Part shown: piece after piece, positions 38,706 to 48,062 of the stretch
Numbering within the stretch: the stretch's first letter is position 1
How the letters are laid out: each line of letters opens with the position of its first letter
Assembly (NCBI RefSeq): GCF_003403295.1
Contig: NZ_QUWV01000065.1
Location: 1-59,792, forward strand
Source: Komagataeibacter melaceti
GTDB lineage: Bacteria > Pseudomonadota > Alphaproteobacteria > Acetobacterales > Acetobacteraceae
DNA: 59,792 bases
Reading direction: 5' to 3'
Made by a program: the position numbers and the translations under genes
The notes under the pieces: model-generated
What the model was told of the DNA's origin: nothing
Database searches by the model: none
The model's input: only the letters and a program-made list of their open reading frames with translations

Positions 38706-39476
38706 ATGCGGGTTCTCGTTCTGGGCGGCACGACGGAGGCCCGCACGCTGTACGGCCTGCTGGAAAGGCAGGTGGCGCGTTTTCAGGTCACGGTTTCGCT
38801 GGCCGGGGCCACGCGCGCGCCCGTCCTGCCCGCGCTGGAAGTTCGTATTGGCGGCTTTGGTGGTGTTGAGGGCCTGCGGGAATGGCTGGTGGCGCAACGC
38901 ATCGATGCCGTGGTGGACGCGACCCATCCCTTCGCCGTGCGGATGAGCGGCAACGCGGTGCAGGCCTGCGCGCAGGCGGGCGTGTCCCTGCTGCGGGTCG
39001 AGCGCCCGGGCTGGACACCGGTAGCGGGGGACCGCTGGACCATCGTGCCCGACATGGCGGCGGCGGCCCGCGCGCTGGGTACGACCCCACGGCGCGTGCT
39101 GCTGACGGTGGGGCGCAAGGACCTGCTGCCGTTCCACGATGCTGGCCATCATGACTGGCTGCTGCGCAGCGTGGACCGGCCCGATGACAGCCTGCTGCCT
39201 CCCGGCGCACGGGTGCTGCAGGCGCGCGGCCCCTTTGACGAGGCGGCGGAGGAAGCGCTGCTGCGCACCGAGCGGATCGGGGTGATCGTGACCAAGAATT
39301 CCGGCGGCAGCGCCACGGCGGGCAAGCTTGCGGCCGCGCGCGCGCTGGGGGTGGAGGTCATCATGGTGGCCCGTCCCCCGGTCGCATCCGCCGCCGTGGT
39401 GCCCGACGCACCGGCCGCCATGGCGTGGCTGGAACGGCTTTACGCGCACGGGGCATCCACCCGGCGGGAGGTATAG
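38706..39476 (+). CDS. cobK: Precorrin-6A reductase
   Basis: An NADPH-dependent reductase (256 residues) making dihydro-precorrin-6. The N-terminal MRVLVLGGTTEARTLYGLL, VVDATHPFAVRMSGNAV, and VIVTKNSGGSATAGKLAAA are clear family blocks. GGGGAAGG lies just before ATG 38706. It is on the plus strand, between minus-strand cobL and cobJ; its last 37 bases overlap the end of cobJ. Confidence 0.93.
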   Translation: MRVLVLGGTTEARTLYGLLERQVARFQVTVSLAGATRAPVLPALEVRIGGFGGVEGLREWLVAQRIDAVVDATHPFAVRMSGNAVQACAQAGVSLLRVERPGWTPVAGDRWTIVPDMAAAARALGTTPRRVLLTVGRKDLLPFHDAGHHDWLLRSVDRPDDSLLPPGARVLQARGPFDEAAEEALLRTERIGVIVTKNSGGSATAGKLAAARALGVEVIMVARPPVASAAVVPDAPAAMAWLERLYAHGASTRREV

Positions 39477-40219
39477 AGCCATTTTTCCCCATCCGCGCGG
39501 GTGATGACATGCGTCAGCGGGCAGCCGATCAGGACCAGCGTGCTCATGTCCACCTGTTCGGGGTCGGCATGGGCGATATCGGTCAGGATGACCCGTTCAT
39601 CCGCCCGCCCGATGGCGCGGGCAAAGGCCACGGGCACCGTGCCGGGCACGATGGTGCGCAGCAGGGCGAAGGCTTCCCCCAACTGGTCCGGGCGCGCTTT
39701 CGAGCGCGGGTTGTACAGCGCGATCACCAGCCCGGCCTGTGCTGCCGCCGCCAGCCTGCGGTGGACGACCTCACGCGGCTTGAGGTTGTCGGACAGCGAA
39801 ATGACGCAGAAATCTCCCCCCAGCGGCGCGCCCAGCCGGGCGGCGGCGGCCAGCACGGCGGATACGCCGGGAATGACCGTGACATCCACCCCCCGCCATG
39901 CGGCGGGGCCGTGGTCTATCGCCTCGAACACCGCGCTGGCCATGCCGAACACGCCCGCATCCCCGCCGGATACGACCGCCACCGTCCGCCCCGCCAGCGC
40001 CAGTTCCACCGCATGGCGGGCGCGTTCGATCTCCACGCGGTTGTCACTGGCATGGCGCACCACGTCCGGCCCTGCCTCCACACGCGCGACATAGGGGGCG
40101 TACCCGATCAGGTCGGTCGCCTGCGCCAGTGCCGCGCTGGCCTGCGGGGTCAACTGCTCCACGTTGCCAGGGCCAAGCCCCACGACATAGATGCGGCCCG
40201 TACTGTTGCTGTCCGTCAT
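39440..40219 (-). CDS. cobJ: Precorrin-3B C17-methyltransferase
   Basis: A 259-residue methylase that also drives ring contraction. RIYVVGLGPGNVEQLTPQA is the SAM-binding start; VVSGGDAGVFGMASAVFE, VIPGVSAVLAAAARLGAPLG and LYNPRSKARPDQL are diagnostic for CobJ/CbiH. ATG 40219 overlaps the cobI stop by 4 bases. Its 3' end overlaps convergent cobK by 37 bases. Confidence 0.95.
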   Translation of the reverse strand: MTDSNSTGRIYVVGLGPGNVEQLTPQASAALAQATDLIGYAPYVARVEAGPDVVRHASDNRVEIERARHAVELALAGRTVAVVSGGDAGVFGMASAVFEAIDHGPAAWRGVDVTVIPGVSAVLAAAARLGAPLGGDFCVISLSDNLKPREVVHRRLAAAAQAGLVIALYNPRSKARPDQLGEAFALLRTIVPGTVPVAFARAIGRADERVILTDIAHADPEQVDMSTLVLIGCPLTHVITRADGEKWLYTSRRVDAPCA

Positions 40220-40941
40220 CGCGCCGCCTCCCGGCCGGGTACGAGGATGATGGAGAAATAGGGGGCTGGTCCCTCCATTTCCGTCAGCTTCATGCAGCGC
40301 TGCTGCGGCTGGGTGGCGCGTTCGACGTAGATCGCACGTTCCTCGCGCCCGGCATGGCGCAGGGCCTTGCGTACCTTTTCAAGGTTGCGGCCCAGCTTCA
40401 TGATGACGGCGGCATCGGCCTGCGCCAGCCGTTCGGCCAATGTTTCCCCGTCCAGCGTGGCGGGGATGACGCTCAGCACGTCATCACCATGCACCATGGG
40501 GCGCTGTGCGGCGGACCAGCAGCCGGCCATGGCGGTGATGCCGGGTACCACGGTGCAGTCAAAGCGCGGGTGCAGGCGGTCGAACACGTACATGGCCGAG
40601 CCGAACAGGAACGGGTCACCCTCGCACAGCAGGGCCACGTCCTGGCCCTTGCGCAGGTGGTCCGCGATCCGGTTGGCGCAGTCATCGTAAAACGCGGCCA
40701 TGCGCACAAGGTAGGCCGGGTCGCTGACCGGGATTTCCGTGGTGAACGGATAGGCGAAACGCAGGGTCTCGGCATGGGGGGAGAGCATGTCACCCGCGAT
40801 CTGGCGGGCGTGGCCGGGCCGGTCGTGGCGGCAGAACCATGCCGCGACCGGGGCTTCACGCAGCAGGCGCGCGGCCTTTACGGTCATGAGTTCCGGGTCT
40901 CCCGGCCCCATGCCGAGGATGGACAGGTGGCCGGGTGTCAT
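40216..40941 (-). CDS. cobI: Precorrin-2 C20-methyltransferase
   Basis: A 241-residue methylase. LSILGMGPGDPELMTVKAARLL is the family N-terminus (given in two parts it spans residues 5-26), and LCEGDPFLFGSAMYVFDRL and VVPGITAMAGCWSAAQ are diagnostic. The start overlaps the cobH stop (ATGA). It is part of cobN-cobG-cobH-cobI-cobJ, all coupled by overlaps. Confidence 0.95.
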   Translation of the reverse strand: MTPGHLSILGMGPGDPELMTVKAARLLREAPVAAWFCRHDRPGHARQIAGDMLSPHAETLRFAYPFTTEIPVSDPAYLVRMAAFYDDCANRIADHLRKGQDVALLCEGDPFLFGSAMYVFDRLHPRFDCTVVPGITAMAGCWSAAQRPMVHGDDVLSVIPATLDGETLAERLAQADAAVIMKLGRNLEKVRKALRHAGREERAIYVERATQPQQRCMKLTEMEGPAPYFSIILVPGREAAR

Positions 40942-41579
40942 TCCGCCTCGCTTGCCAGCGCGTTGACGGTGGCGGCCGCCATGGCGCTGCCGCCAAGCCG
41001 CCCCCGCACGATGATGAAGGGCAGGTCACCGAAGTCGGCTAGCGCTTCCTTGGATTCGGCGGCCCCCACGAAGCCCACCGGCATGCCGATCACCGCCGCC
41101 GGGCGGGGTGCCCCCGCGCGGATCAGTTCAAGCAGGTGGAACAGCGCCGTGGGCGCGTTGCCAATGGCCACCACGGCCCCGGCCAGGTCATCGCCCCACA
41201 GGTCCATCGCGGCGGCCGAGCGGGTATTGCCGATTTCCCGTGCGATTTCGGGCGTGCGCGGGTCGCGCAGGGTGCAGATGACAGGGTTGTCGGCGGGCAG
41301 GCGCGCGCGGGTGACGCCGTGGGCCACCATGTTCGCATCGCACAGCACCGGGCGACCAGCCAGAAGGGCCGCGCGCGCGCTGGTCACGAAATCGGGTGAC
41401 ATGCGGATGGCCTTCGTCACATCCACCATGCCGCAGGCATGGATGATGCGCACGACCACCCGTGCTTCCTCGGCGCTAAGCCCGGCCAGATCGGCCTCGG
41501 CGCGGATAATGGCAAAGGAACGGGCATAGATCGCCGCCCCGTCATGAATGTAGTCGTACGGTTCCGTTTGCGCGGTCAT
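40938..41579 (-). CDS. cobH: Precorrin-8X methylmutase
   Basis: A 213-residue enzyme moving the methyl group from C11 to C12 to form hydrogenobyrinic acid. The start ATG 41579 overlaps the cobG stop. YDYIHDGAAIYARSFAIIRAE, IIHACGMVDVTK with the catalytic His, CDANMVAHGVTRARLP, and IGMPVGFVGAAESKEAL are characteristic. The frame opens further upstream only as a shadow of cobG. Confidence 0.95.
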   Translation of the reverse strand: MTAQTEPYDYIHDGAAIYARSFAIIRAEADLAGLSAEEARVVVRIIHACGMVDVTKAIRMSPDFVTSARAALLAGRPVLCDANMVAHGVTRARLPADNPVICTLRDPRTPEIAREIGNTRSAAAMDLWGDDLAGAVVAIGNAPTALFHLLELIRAGAPRPAAVIGMPVGFVGAAESKEALADFGDLPFIIVRGRLGGSAMAAATVNALASEAE

Positions 41580-42811
41580 GCCGGTCCAGTTCTCCCGTTC
41601 CGTGGCGTGGTGTCCTGAGGCTGCGGGGGCCAGCCCCGCACGATCGGATGTATCTGTGCCAGTGAAAGCCCGCTGTCTACAGGCGTATCGTCCGCCCGGC
41701 CATGCGGGCACAGACCATAGCCATGCGCCTGCGCCACCAGTGTGATGTCCGCGCGCGCCGGGTGGGCGCATCCCTTGGTGCAGCCCGAAACATGCAGGCT
41801 GACCCCATCGGGCAGGTCGGGGGCCAGATGCAGTGCGTCCGCCACCACGTCATGCGCGGCGCACGCGCAGCCCCGCGCGCCGATGCACGCCCATACGCGC
41901 AGGCGCGGGTCATCTGCGCGGGTGATGAGCCCGGCAATGGGTGGCGGGGTGGCGCAGTCTTCCAGCACCATCGTGCGCCACGGGCCGATGCGCATGTGGC
42001 CATTGCCCGCGCTGTCGCACCATCCGGCCACGGCCTCGAGCACGCTGGCGTCGATCGGGCCGGGGGGCAGGACGGCGCCCATGGCATGGCCGGGCAGGGG
42101 ACCGGCCAGCGGGGGGGCATGCCCGGCCGCGGCCGGGACAGGGCGGGTGGCGTCCAGCAGCCCGGCATGGGCAAAGGCCGCCCGCGCCCGCGCCGGGTCG
42201 CGCAGCGTGCGTGCCGGTGGGGTCATGGCCGCGAGTGCGTGTGCGATGGCAAGCACGACGCGGGCGACATCGCCGCCCGCGCAGGGATAGGCCCGCTCCC
42301 CGCACACCACCAGCCAGCCATTGCCTTCGGCCCGTGCCATGATGTCCGCCCGCAGCGTGCCGGCCGGGACATATCCGCCGCAATCCACCGCGATCAGGAA
42401 CTTCGCTGGCAGGCCACATAGCGTAACGGCACCGGCAAGGGCTGTATCCAGCGCGCGGATGACATCGGGCGCGTCCTGTGCCGCCTTTGGATCGATCCCG
42501 GCCAGCGGGGAGAGCAGCAGGCCACGCCGTGCCTCGGTCTCGGCATCGGCGCTGGCCAGCCCGGCATTCCGCATGTCATGGGCGAAGGCGCGGGCGCTGT
42601 CCGGTGTCAGGCCGCGCAGTTGCAGGTTGCCCCGGCTGGTCAGTTCGATCAGCCCATTGCCGTGGCGGCGCGCAGCCCGTGCCACATGGCGCGCCTGCGT
42701 GGTGGACAGGCGGCCCAGCGGCGGGCGCACGCGCACCAGCCAGCCATCGGCGGCTTCCATGGGGGTGTGCAGGCCGGGGCACCAGCCGCGTATGCCGGGG
42801 GGAAGGGTCAT
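41576..42811 (-). CDS. cobG: Precorrin-3B synthase CobG
   Basis: A 411-residue monooxygenase of the nitrite/sulfite-reductase ferredoxin family, marking the oxygen-dependent pathway. The two half-domains start with WLVRVRPPLGRLSTTQARHVA and the Fe-S/siroheme-type Cys cluster region has ACIGARGCACAAHDV followed by HVSGCTKGCAHP. The start is ATG 42811, which overlaps the cobN stop; an ATG at 42859 is less likely. Co-occurrence with cbiD is the unusual point. Confidence 0.88.
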   Translation of the reverse strand: MTLPPGIRGWCPGLHTPMEAADGWLVRVRPPLGRLSTTQARHVARAARRHGNGLIELTSRGNLQLRGLTPDSARAFAHDMRNAGLASADAETEARRGLLLSPLAGIDPKAAQDAPDVIRALDTALAGAVTLCGLPAKFLIAVDCGGYVPAGTLRADIMARAEGNGWLVVCGERAYPCAGGDVARVVLAIAHALAAMTPPARTLRDPARARAAFAHAGLLDATRPVPAAAGHAPPLAGPLPGHAMGAVLPPGPIDASVLEAVAGWCDSAGNGHMRIGPWRTMVLEDCATPPPIAGLITRADDPRLRVWACIGARGCACAAHDVVADALHLAPDLPDGVSLHVSGCTKGCAHPARADITLVAQAHGYGLCPHGRADDTPVDSGLSLAQIHPIVRGWPPQPQDTTPRNGRTGPA

Positions 42812-45800
42812 GGCGTGGAATCGAGCAGCATGGCGGCGCTGTTGCTGCGCGGCCGCCACAAATCGCGCCGCAGGGCATCGGCCATCAGGCGGCGGATGGC
42901 GGCATGGGCGTCCGGGTTGGTCTCACGCATGAAGGCATCCATCTCCGGGTCATCAAGCAGGGCGGCGAAGGTCAGGTCGAACTGCCGGTCAAAGCGCGCG
43001 GGCACCGTCGCGGCAAAGCCATGCAGCGCCGCCATGCCGCGCGCGATCTCGGCCGTGCCGCGATAGCCGTGGCGGCGCATGCCCGCAAGCCATGCCGGGT
43101 TGGCCAGCCGCCCGCGCACCACGCGCGCCACTTCGTGCACCGTGGCGCGCAGGCGCGGGGTTTCGGGGCGGGAGGTATCGCCATGCAGCAGGCGGGGCGT
43201 ATTGCCCAGCATATCCGCTGCCGCCGCCATGCCGCCCTCATGCGTGGCCATGTCCACGCTTTCCAGAATGTCGGTTTCGGCATGGTCGTGCACATGCAGC
43301 AGCACGGCGGCATGCGCCATGCGTTCGGCCAGCGCCTGCGCATCCTGCCTGCCTTCGCGCCCGCCGCCATAGGTCCATGCCGAACCTTCCAGCCATGCCT
43401 GCCCCAGTTCGGCGGGCGTGCGCCATGCGCCGCTGGCCAGCGGGTCTTCCACGCCGGTGCCGTAGGCGCCGGGGGCCGCGCCAAACATGCGCGCGGTCGC
43501 GGCATGGCGGGCGGCGCCTGCCAGCCCGGCGGTGCTGGCGGCCAGCGGGTTGAGGTCGGGCGCTTCAAAATCGCGCGCGGCAATGGCCTGCACCGCCTGT
43601 TCAAACAGGGCGATCTGGCCGGGGAACGCATCGCGGAACAGGCCGGACAGGCGCAGCGTCACGTCCACGCGCGGGCGGCCCAGCTCCGCCATGGGAATGA
43701 CCGTAATGCCGCTGACCCGGCCCGATGCGCCATCCCACACCGGGTGCACCCCCATGAGCAGCAGCGCCAGCGCCAGGTCCTCGCCCCCCGTGCGCAGGCT
43801 GGCCGAGCCCCACAGGTCAATGACGAGGCTGCGCAGCGGTTCGCCCTGGTCCTGGAGGTGCCCCTCCAGCAGCAGGGCCGCCGTGCGTTCGGCCAGCACC
43901 AGTGCGGAGCGGGTGGGAATGGCGCGCGGGTCCATGGCGTACAGGTTGCGCCCGGTGGGCAGCACGTCGGCGCGGCCACGTGTGGGCGCCCCCGCCGGGC
44001 CTGCGGGAATGAACCGGCCATCAAGGGCCGCGAGCAGTGCCGCGCTTTCTGCCCGCCCACATTCATGCAGGCGCGTGGCGATGCCATCGGGGGGCAGGTT
44101 CCCACAGGAGCGGGCGATGGCGCGCGCCAGTTCATCCGTGCGCGGGGGGGGATGGCCAAACACGTGCAGCCCGTCGCGGATCTGCAGATCCTTTACGTCA
44201 CACAGATAGGCGTCGAGCCGGGCGAGGGCCTCGTCCTCGTCATCGGTGCGGGCAACACCACTTTCGCCCAGCAGGCCAAGGCTGTCGGCGCGTTGCAGGA
44301 TCTCGCCACGCAGGATCGCCCCGCGCCTGCGGTCAAGGCCATCGGCTGCGGCGTATTCATCAATCAGGCGTTCCAGCTCGCCCGTATCCGCCCCGCCCGT
44401 TGTGGCGGGGACGATGGGCGGGGTCATGTGGCCGATGGTGACCGCTCCCAGCCTGCGCCGCGCGGCGGCGGCCTCGCCCGGGTTATTGACAATGAACGGG
44501 TAGATCACTGGCAGCCCGCCCACCAGTGCGGGGGACCAGCACCCGGCGGAGGGTGCCGCCGCCTTGCCCGGCAGCCATTCCAGCGTGCCATGCGTGCCCA
44601 GATGCACCATGGCATCCAGTTTCATTTCATGGCGCAGCCACAGATAGAACGCGACATAGGCATGCCGGGGCGGTGTATCGGGGTCATGGTAGCCCGCATG
44701 CCGGTCGCTGGTGGCGCCACGGTCGGGTTGGAGCGCCATCAGGACATGCCCGAGCCGGAGGTGACGCAGGTGGAACCGGCCGTCCCGGCAGGCCGGGTCC
44801 TCCTCCGGCGCGCCCCAGCAGGCGGCCAGCGCATCACGCAGTTCCGTAGGCAGCGCGTCCAGCCATTGGCGGTAGGTCGCAACCGACACGAAGGGTGTTG
44901 CGGGTGTGCGGGCCAGTGCGTGGGCAAGCTGTTCGGATGTGGGGAGCGGGGGGGCGCCTGTCGCGTATCCTGCGCCGTGCAGCAGGTGAAGGATGTGTTC
45001 AAGGCTTGCGAAACTGTCCAGCCCCACGGCATGGGCGGCCTGCCCGCTGGGTGCGCCCTGCGCGCCGGGATAGTCGGACAGGATGATGCCGACCCGCCGG
45101 GCCGCGGGCGGTGTGTGTCCCAGCCGCGCCCAGCCCGCCGCGCGGGCGCAGGTCAGCGCGATGCCGGGGGCGTAGGGCGCATGGCGTGGCGGCAGGTCGG
45201 GGGCCGTTTCCTCCTTGAAGGAGATGGGGAAGGCGGGAATCCGGCCATCGAGTTCCGGCAGCACCACCTGCATGGCCAGATCGGCCTGTGACAGCCCGCG
45301 CACGCTGTCACGCCATGCCGCATGGGTGGTGCCGGGCTGCTGCACCTGCAGCACGGGCACGCCCGCCATGTCGAGCGGGGAATGACTGTCCTGCCCGCCG
45401 CGCGTGGCGAAGAAGGTGGCGTTGATGATGACATCAGGCGGGGTCTGCGTGATCCGGTCTGCCACCACCCGGGCCGAGGCCGCATCCTTGAGTGAGGTGA
45501 CATAAAGCAGGTCCGCCCCGATCCCGTGGCGGGCCAGTTCGCTGGCCAGCGCCGTGATGGGGGCGATGTCACCCGCCAGCAGGTGCGTGCGGTAGAAGAC
45601 CACCATCGCGCGCAGGGGCAGGGCGGGGTCCGCCGCGTGCAGCAGTTCCGCCGCTGGCAGCGCCACGGGGTCGGTTCCGTCATCCGGCCCGCACCCGGCC
45701 AGATGCGCCATGAGCCGCAGGGCGGCGGCCATGTTGGCGCTGCCACCCGTGCGCATGAGCAGGTCAAGCCGGGCAAGCTGGCCCTCCGGCACGGTGGACA

Positions 45801-46179
45801 GGCTGGCAAGGCGCGGGTCATCACGCCCGTCACCCGCCACGAAGGCCAGGGGAATCCCGGCCTCCCGGCAGGCGCGGGCCAGTTCCTCCGCCCCGTAGCG
45901 CCAGTAATCCACCCCCCCGAGCAGCCGGACCACAACGCAGCGCGACTCCATGATGGTATCGGCCACGTACAGGTCGATCGACATGGGGTGCCGCAGCCGT
46001 GACAGGCTGGCGGTGCGCAGGCTCACGCCGGGTGCGGCCTGTGCCGCATGGGCAGCGTTCAGGCACAGCAGGTCACTGTCCGAAAAGGACAGGAACACGA
46101 TGTCCGCCGGGGCATGCCCCAGATCTTCCGCCTGATCGCCGTCATCCAGCGTGCGCACCTCACGCGCGAGCAGATGCAT
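42808..46179 (-). CDS. cobN: Cobaltochelatase subunit CobN
   Basis: The large subunit (1123 residues) of the ATP-dependent aerobic cobalt chelatase, working with CobS and CobT (not in this window). Blocks typical of CobN/ChlH are HLGTHGTLEWLPGKAAAPS, YPFIVNNPGEAAAARRR, LPTGRNLYAMDPRAIPT and YGTGVEDPLASGAW. It lies 36 bases after cobW on the same strand and overlaps cobG. Slightly shorter than the roughly 1250 residues of many CobN, but all main blocks are there. Confidence 0.95.
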   Translation of the reverse strand: MHLLAREVRTLDDGDQAEDLGHAPADIVFLSFSDSDLLCLNAAHAAQAAPGVSLRTASLSRLRHPMSIDLYVADTIMESRCVVVRLLGGVDYWRYGAEELARACREAGIPLAFVAGDGRDDPRLASLSTVPEGQLARLDLLMRTGGSANMAAALRLMAHLAGCGPDDGTDPVALPAAELLHAADPALPLRAMVVFYRTHLLAGDIAPITALASELARHGIGADLLYVTSLKDAASARVVADRITQTPPDVIINATFFATRGGQDSHSPLDMAGVPVLQVQQPGTTHAAWRDSVRGLSQADLAMQVVLPELDGRIPAFPISFKEETAPDLPPRHAPYAPGIALTCARAAGWARLGHTPPAARRVGIILSDYPGAQGAPSGQAAHAVGLDSFASLEHILHLLHGAGYATGAPPLPTSEQLAHALARTPATPFVSVATYRQWLDALPTELRDALAACWGAPEEDPACRDGRFHLRHLRLGHVLMALQPDRGATSDRHAGYHDPDTPPRHAYVAFYLWLRHEMKLDAMVHLGTHGTLEWLPGKAAAPSAGCWSPALVGGLPVIYPFIVNNPGEAAAARRRLGAVTIGHMTPPIVPATTGGADTGELERLIDEYAAADGLDRRRGAILRGEILQRADSLGLLGESGVARTDDEDEALARLDAYLCDVKDLQIRDGLHVFGHPPPRTDELARAIARSCGNLPPDGIATRLHECGRAESAALLAALDGRFIPAGPAGAPTRGRADVLPTGRNLYAMDPRAIPTRSALVLAERTAALLLEGHLQDQGEPLRSLVIDLWGSASLRTGGEDLALALLLMGVHPVWDGASGRVSGITVIPMAELGRPRVDVTLRLSGLFRDAFPGQIALFEQAVQAIAARDFEAPDLNPLAASTAGLAGAARHAATARMFGAAPGAYGTGVEDPLASGAWRTPAELGQAWLEGSAWTYGGGREGRQDAQALAERMAHAAVLLHVHDHAETDILESVDMATHEGGMAAAADMLGNTPRLLHGDTSRPETPRLRATVHEVARVVRGRLANPAWLAGMRRHGYRGTAEIARGMAALHGFAATVPARFDRQFDLTFAALLDDPEMDAFMRETNPDAHAAIRRLMADALRRDLWRPRSNSAAMLLDSTP

Positions 46180-46215
46180 GGTGGCCGTCCCGTCCTGCTG
46201 CCGTCCGTCCGCGCT

Positions 46216-47268
46216 TTACGCCTGCGCCAGCGCGGCCGCAATGGCGGCCTGGTCCATCCCCTTGCACCCGATCACCACCAGGTCACCCGTGCGCGGGGCG
46301 TCCGTGGCGACGGGCTGGTCGAACTGGTGGCGGAAGCGGCTGCCCACGCCCTGCACCGCCAGGCGCATCGGCTTGCCGCGCACGCAGGCGTAGCCTTTCA
46401 TGCGCAGGATGTCGTGCTGTTCGGCCAGCGCCTTCAGCCGGTTGATGAAGCCTTCCACGCTGTCCTGTTCGGGGATGGGCAGGACGAAGCTTTCAAAATC
46501 ATCATGCTCATGCTCGCCGCCTTCCGCATCGTGGTGGGAGGGACGGGCGGCGAGGTCATCTTCCGCCGCTGCGTCAAGGCCGAGCAGGATGGTCGGGTCA
46601 ACCTGCCCGTCGGTTGCGCGCACGATCTTGACGGCGCGCGGCACCTCGGCGCGGATGGCGGCCTCCACCGCATCGGCCTGCGCGGGGGTGAGCAGGTCCG
46701 CCTTGTTCAGCACGATCAGGTCGGCGCACAGGAGCTGGTCCTCATACACCTCGGCCAGCGGGTTGTCGTGATCGAGCGAGGGGTCGGCCGCCTGCTGGCG
46801 CGCGACTTCCGCCGGGTCATCGGCAAAGCGGCCATCGGCCACGGCGGGGCCATCCACCACCGTCACCACGCCATCCACCGTCATGCGGGTGCGGATGGTG
46901 GGCCAGCCGAACGCCTTGAGCAGCGGCTTGGGCAGCGCCAGCCCCGATGTCTCGATCACGATATGGTCGGGCGGGGTCGCGCGGTCGAGCAGGGCTTCCA
47001 TGGTGGGCAGGAAGTCATCGGCCACGGTGCAGCACAGGCAGCCATTGGTCAGTTCGACAATATCCTCATCGCCGCAGCCCTCTATGCCGCAGGCGCGCAG
47101 CGTGTCGCCATCAATGCCCAGCGTGCCGAATTCGTTCACGACAATGGCGATGCGCCGCCCCCGGGCATTGGCCAGCACATGGCGCAGCAGCGTGGTCTTG
47201 CCCGCGCCCAGAAAGCCGGTGATGACGGTAACGGGCACCTTGGCGCGCGCCGTGGCGGAAGTGTTCAT
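46216..47268 (-). CDS. cobW: CobW-family GTPase metal chaperone
   Basis: A 350-residue G3E GTPase assumed to deliver cobalt to CobN. The P-loop is GFLGAGKTTLLRHVL, the metal-binding motif is GCLCCT, and the guanine-specificity motif is NKADLL. A His-rich loop (HHDAEGGEHEHDD) near 255-267 may hold metal. The C-terminal CobW domain ends near residue 345. ATG 47268 is chosen because the frame upstream shadows the DUF1636 gene. Confidence 0.95.
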   Translation of the reverse strand: MNTSATARAKVPVTVITGFLGAGKTTLLRHVLANARGRRIAIVVNEFGTLGIDGDTLRACGIEGCGDEDIVELTNGCLCCTVADDFLPTMEALLDRATPPDHIVIETSGLALPKPLLKAFGWPTIRTRMTVDGVVTVVDGPAVADGRFADDPAEVARQQAADPSLDHDNPLAEVYEDQLLCADLIVLNKADLLTPAQADAVEAAIRAEVPRAVKIVRATDGQVDPTILLGLDAAAEDDLAARPSHHDAEGGEHEHDDFESFVLPIPEQDSVEGFINRLKALAEQHDILRMKGYACVRGKPMRLAVQGVGSRFRHQFDQPVATDAPRTGDLVVIGCKGMDQAAIAAALAQA

Positions 47269-47273
47269 GGCGA

Positions 47274-47681
47274 TCAGGCTCCAGAAAAAAGGGAAGCGGG
47301 AAAGCGGCCGCGCACCATGCCCGACAGGCTGGCGGGGCGGCGCGAGGGCATGACGGTGCCGCTGCGCGATGCGGCGTAGGCGGTAATGTAGGTCAGCAGG
47401 TCCGCGGCCTTCTCCGGGCCAAGGTCCGCCAGCAGCCAGCCCCATTTGCCCGGTGTTGCGACCACGGCGGTACAGCCGCTGTCACACGCGGCAAGGCAGT
47501 TGACCTCATGCACCACGACGTCCGGGTTGCCGGCGGCCAGCGTGGCCAGCGCATCATGCAACTGGCGGCCCTGCGGGTTGTCGGACGCAGGCAGGCCACG
47601 GCGGCAGGTCACACAGACATGCACATGCACTGGCACATGCACCGATGTGGATTGTGGCGGCTGTTGCGGGGGGGTGGTCAT
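47274..47681 (-). CDS. DUF1636-family Cys-rich (ferredoxin-like) protein
   Basis: A 135-residue protein that often precedes cobW in cobalamin clusters. Cys residues in CVTCRRG near 24-27 and in NCLAACDSGC near 63-72 form a pattern like thioredoxin-fold 2Fe-2S proteins. A His/Val-rich segment lies just before the first Cys pair. ATG 47681 follows GGAG closely; cobW starts 5 bases after its stop. It is the first gene after the B12 riboswitch. A role in metal or electron supply is guessed. Confidence 0.8.
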   Translation of the reverse strand: MTTPPQQPPQSTSVHVPVHVHVCVTCRRGLPASDNPQGRQLHDALATLAAGNPDVVVHEVNCLAACDSGCTAVVATPGKWGWLLADLGPEKAADLLTYITAYAASRSGTVMPSRRPASLSGMVRGRFPASLFSGA

Positions 47682-47854
47682 GCTCCATGCCCTTTCGCGG
47701 CGTTGCTGCGCGCAGGCAGCGTGCAAGGCGGGGTGCATGTTCAGGCGCGCCACCACGTGCGGGACAGGGCGGCGGCCCATCGCGCGCCGGGCACCCCGCC
47801 AGCCATGCGATCAGATTCGGTTCCGGCCCGGCCATGATGTTCATGGCGCGGCCC

Positions 47855-48060
47855 CGATGGCAGGTCTCCTGACTCGTGGCGGAGGGTGTGACCCTCATTT
47901 CCGGCTGCCTTCCCGGCCCCGGCAATACGGGACCAGTGACAGGACCAGCCCATTACGGAGCGGGCCGGAAAACACCACCTACAGTTGCGGGGGCAGTGAC
48001 GGCCTTGCCCGGGGGCGCACCGTCTTCCCTATTCTCCCGGTGAAGGGAACCATCAGGCGC
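47855..48060 (-). ncRNA. Cobalamin (B12) riboswitch
   Basis: On the minus strand the 5' part has GATGGTTCCC and AGGGAAGACGGTG, the middle has CCCGCAACTGT (the conserved core), and the 3' part has the B12 box AGTCAGGAGACCTGCC at 47874-47859. It precedes the DUF1636-cobW-cobN-cobG-cobH-cobI-cobJ string, with about 175 bases of leader up to the first start codon. It would repress the pathway when adenosylcobalamin is sufficient. Confidence 0.95.
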
Positions 48061-48062
48061 GG

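Noticed and set aside
42478-45291. A 937-residue open frame on the plus strand opposite cobN
   Set aside because: It mirrors cobN in the antisense frame, is rich in Gly, Ala, Arg and His without any family motif, and reflects high GC at third codon positions.
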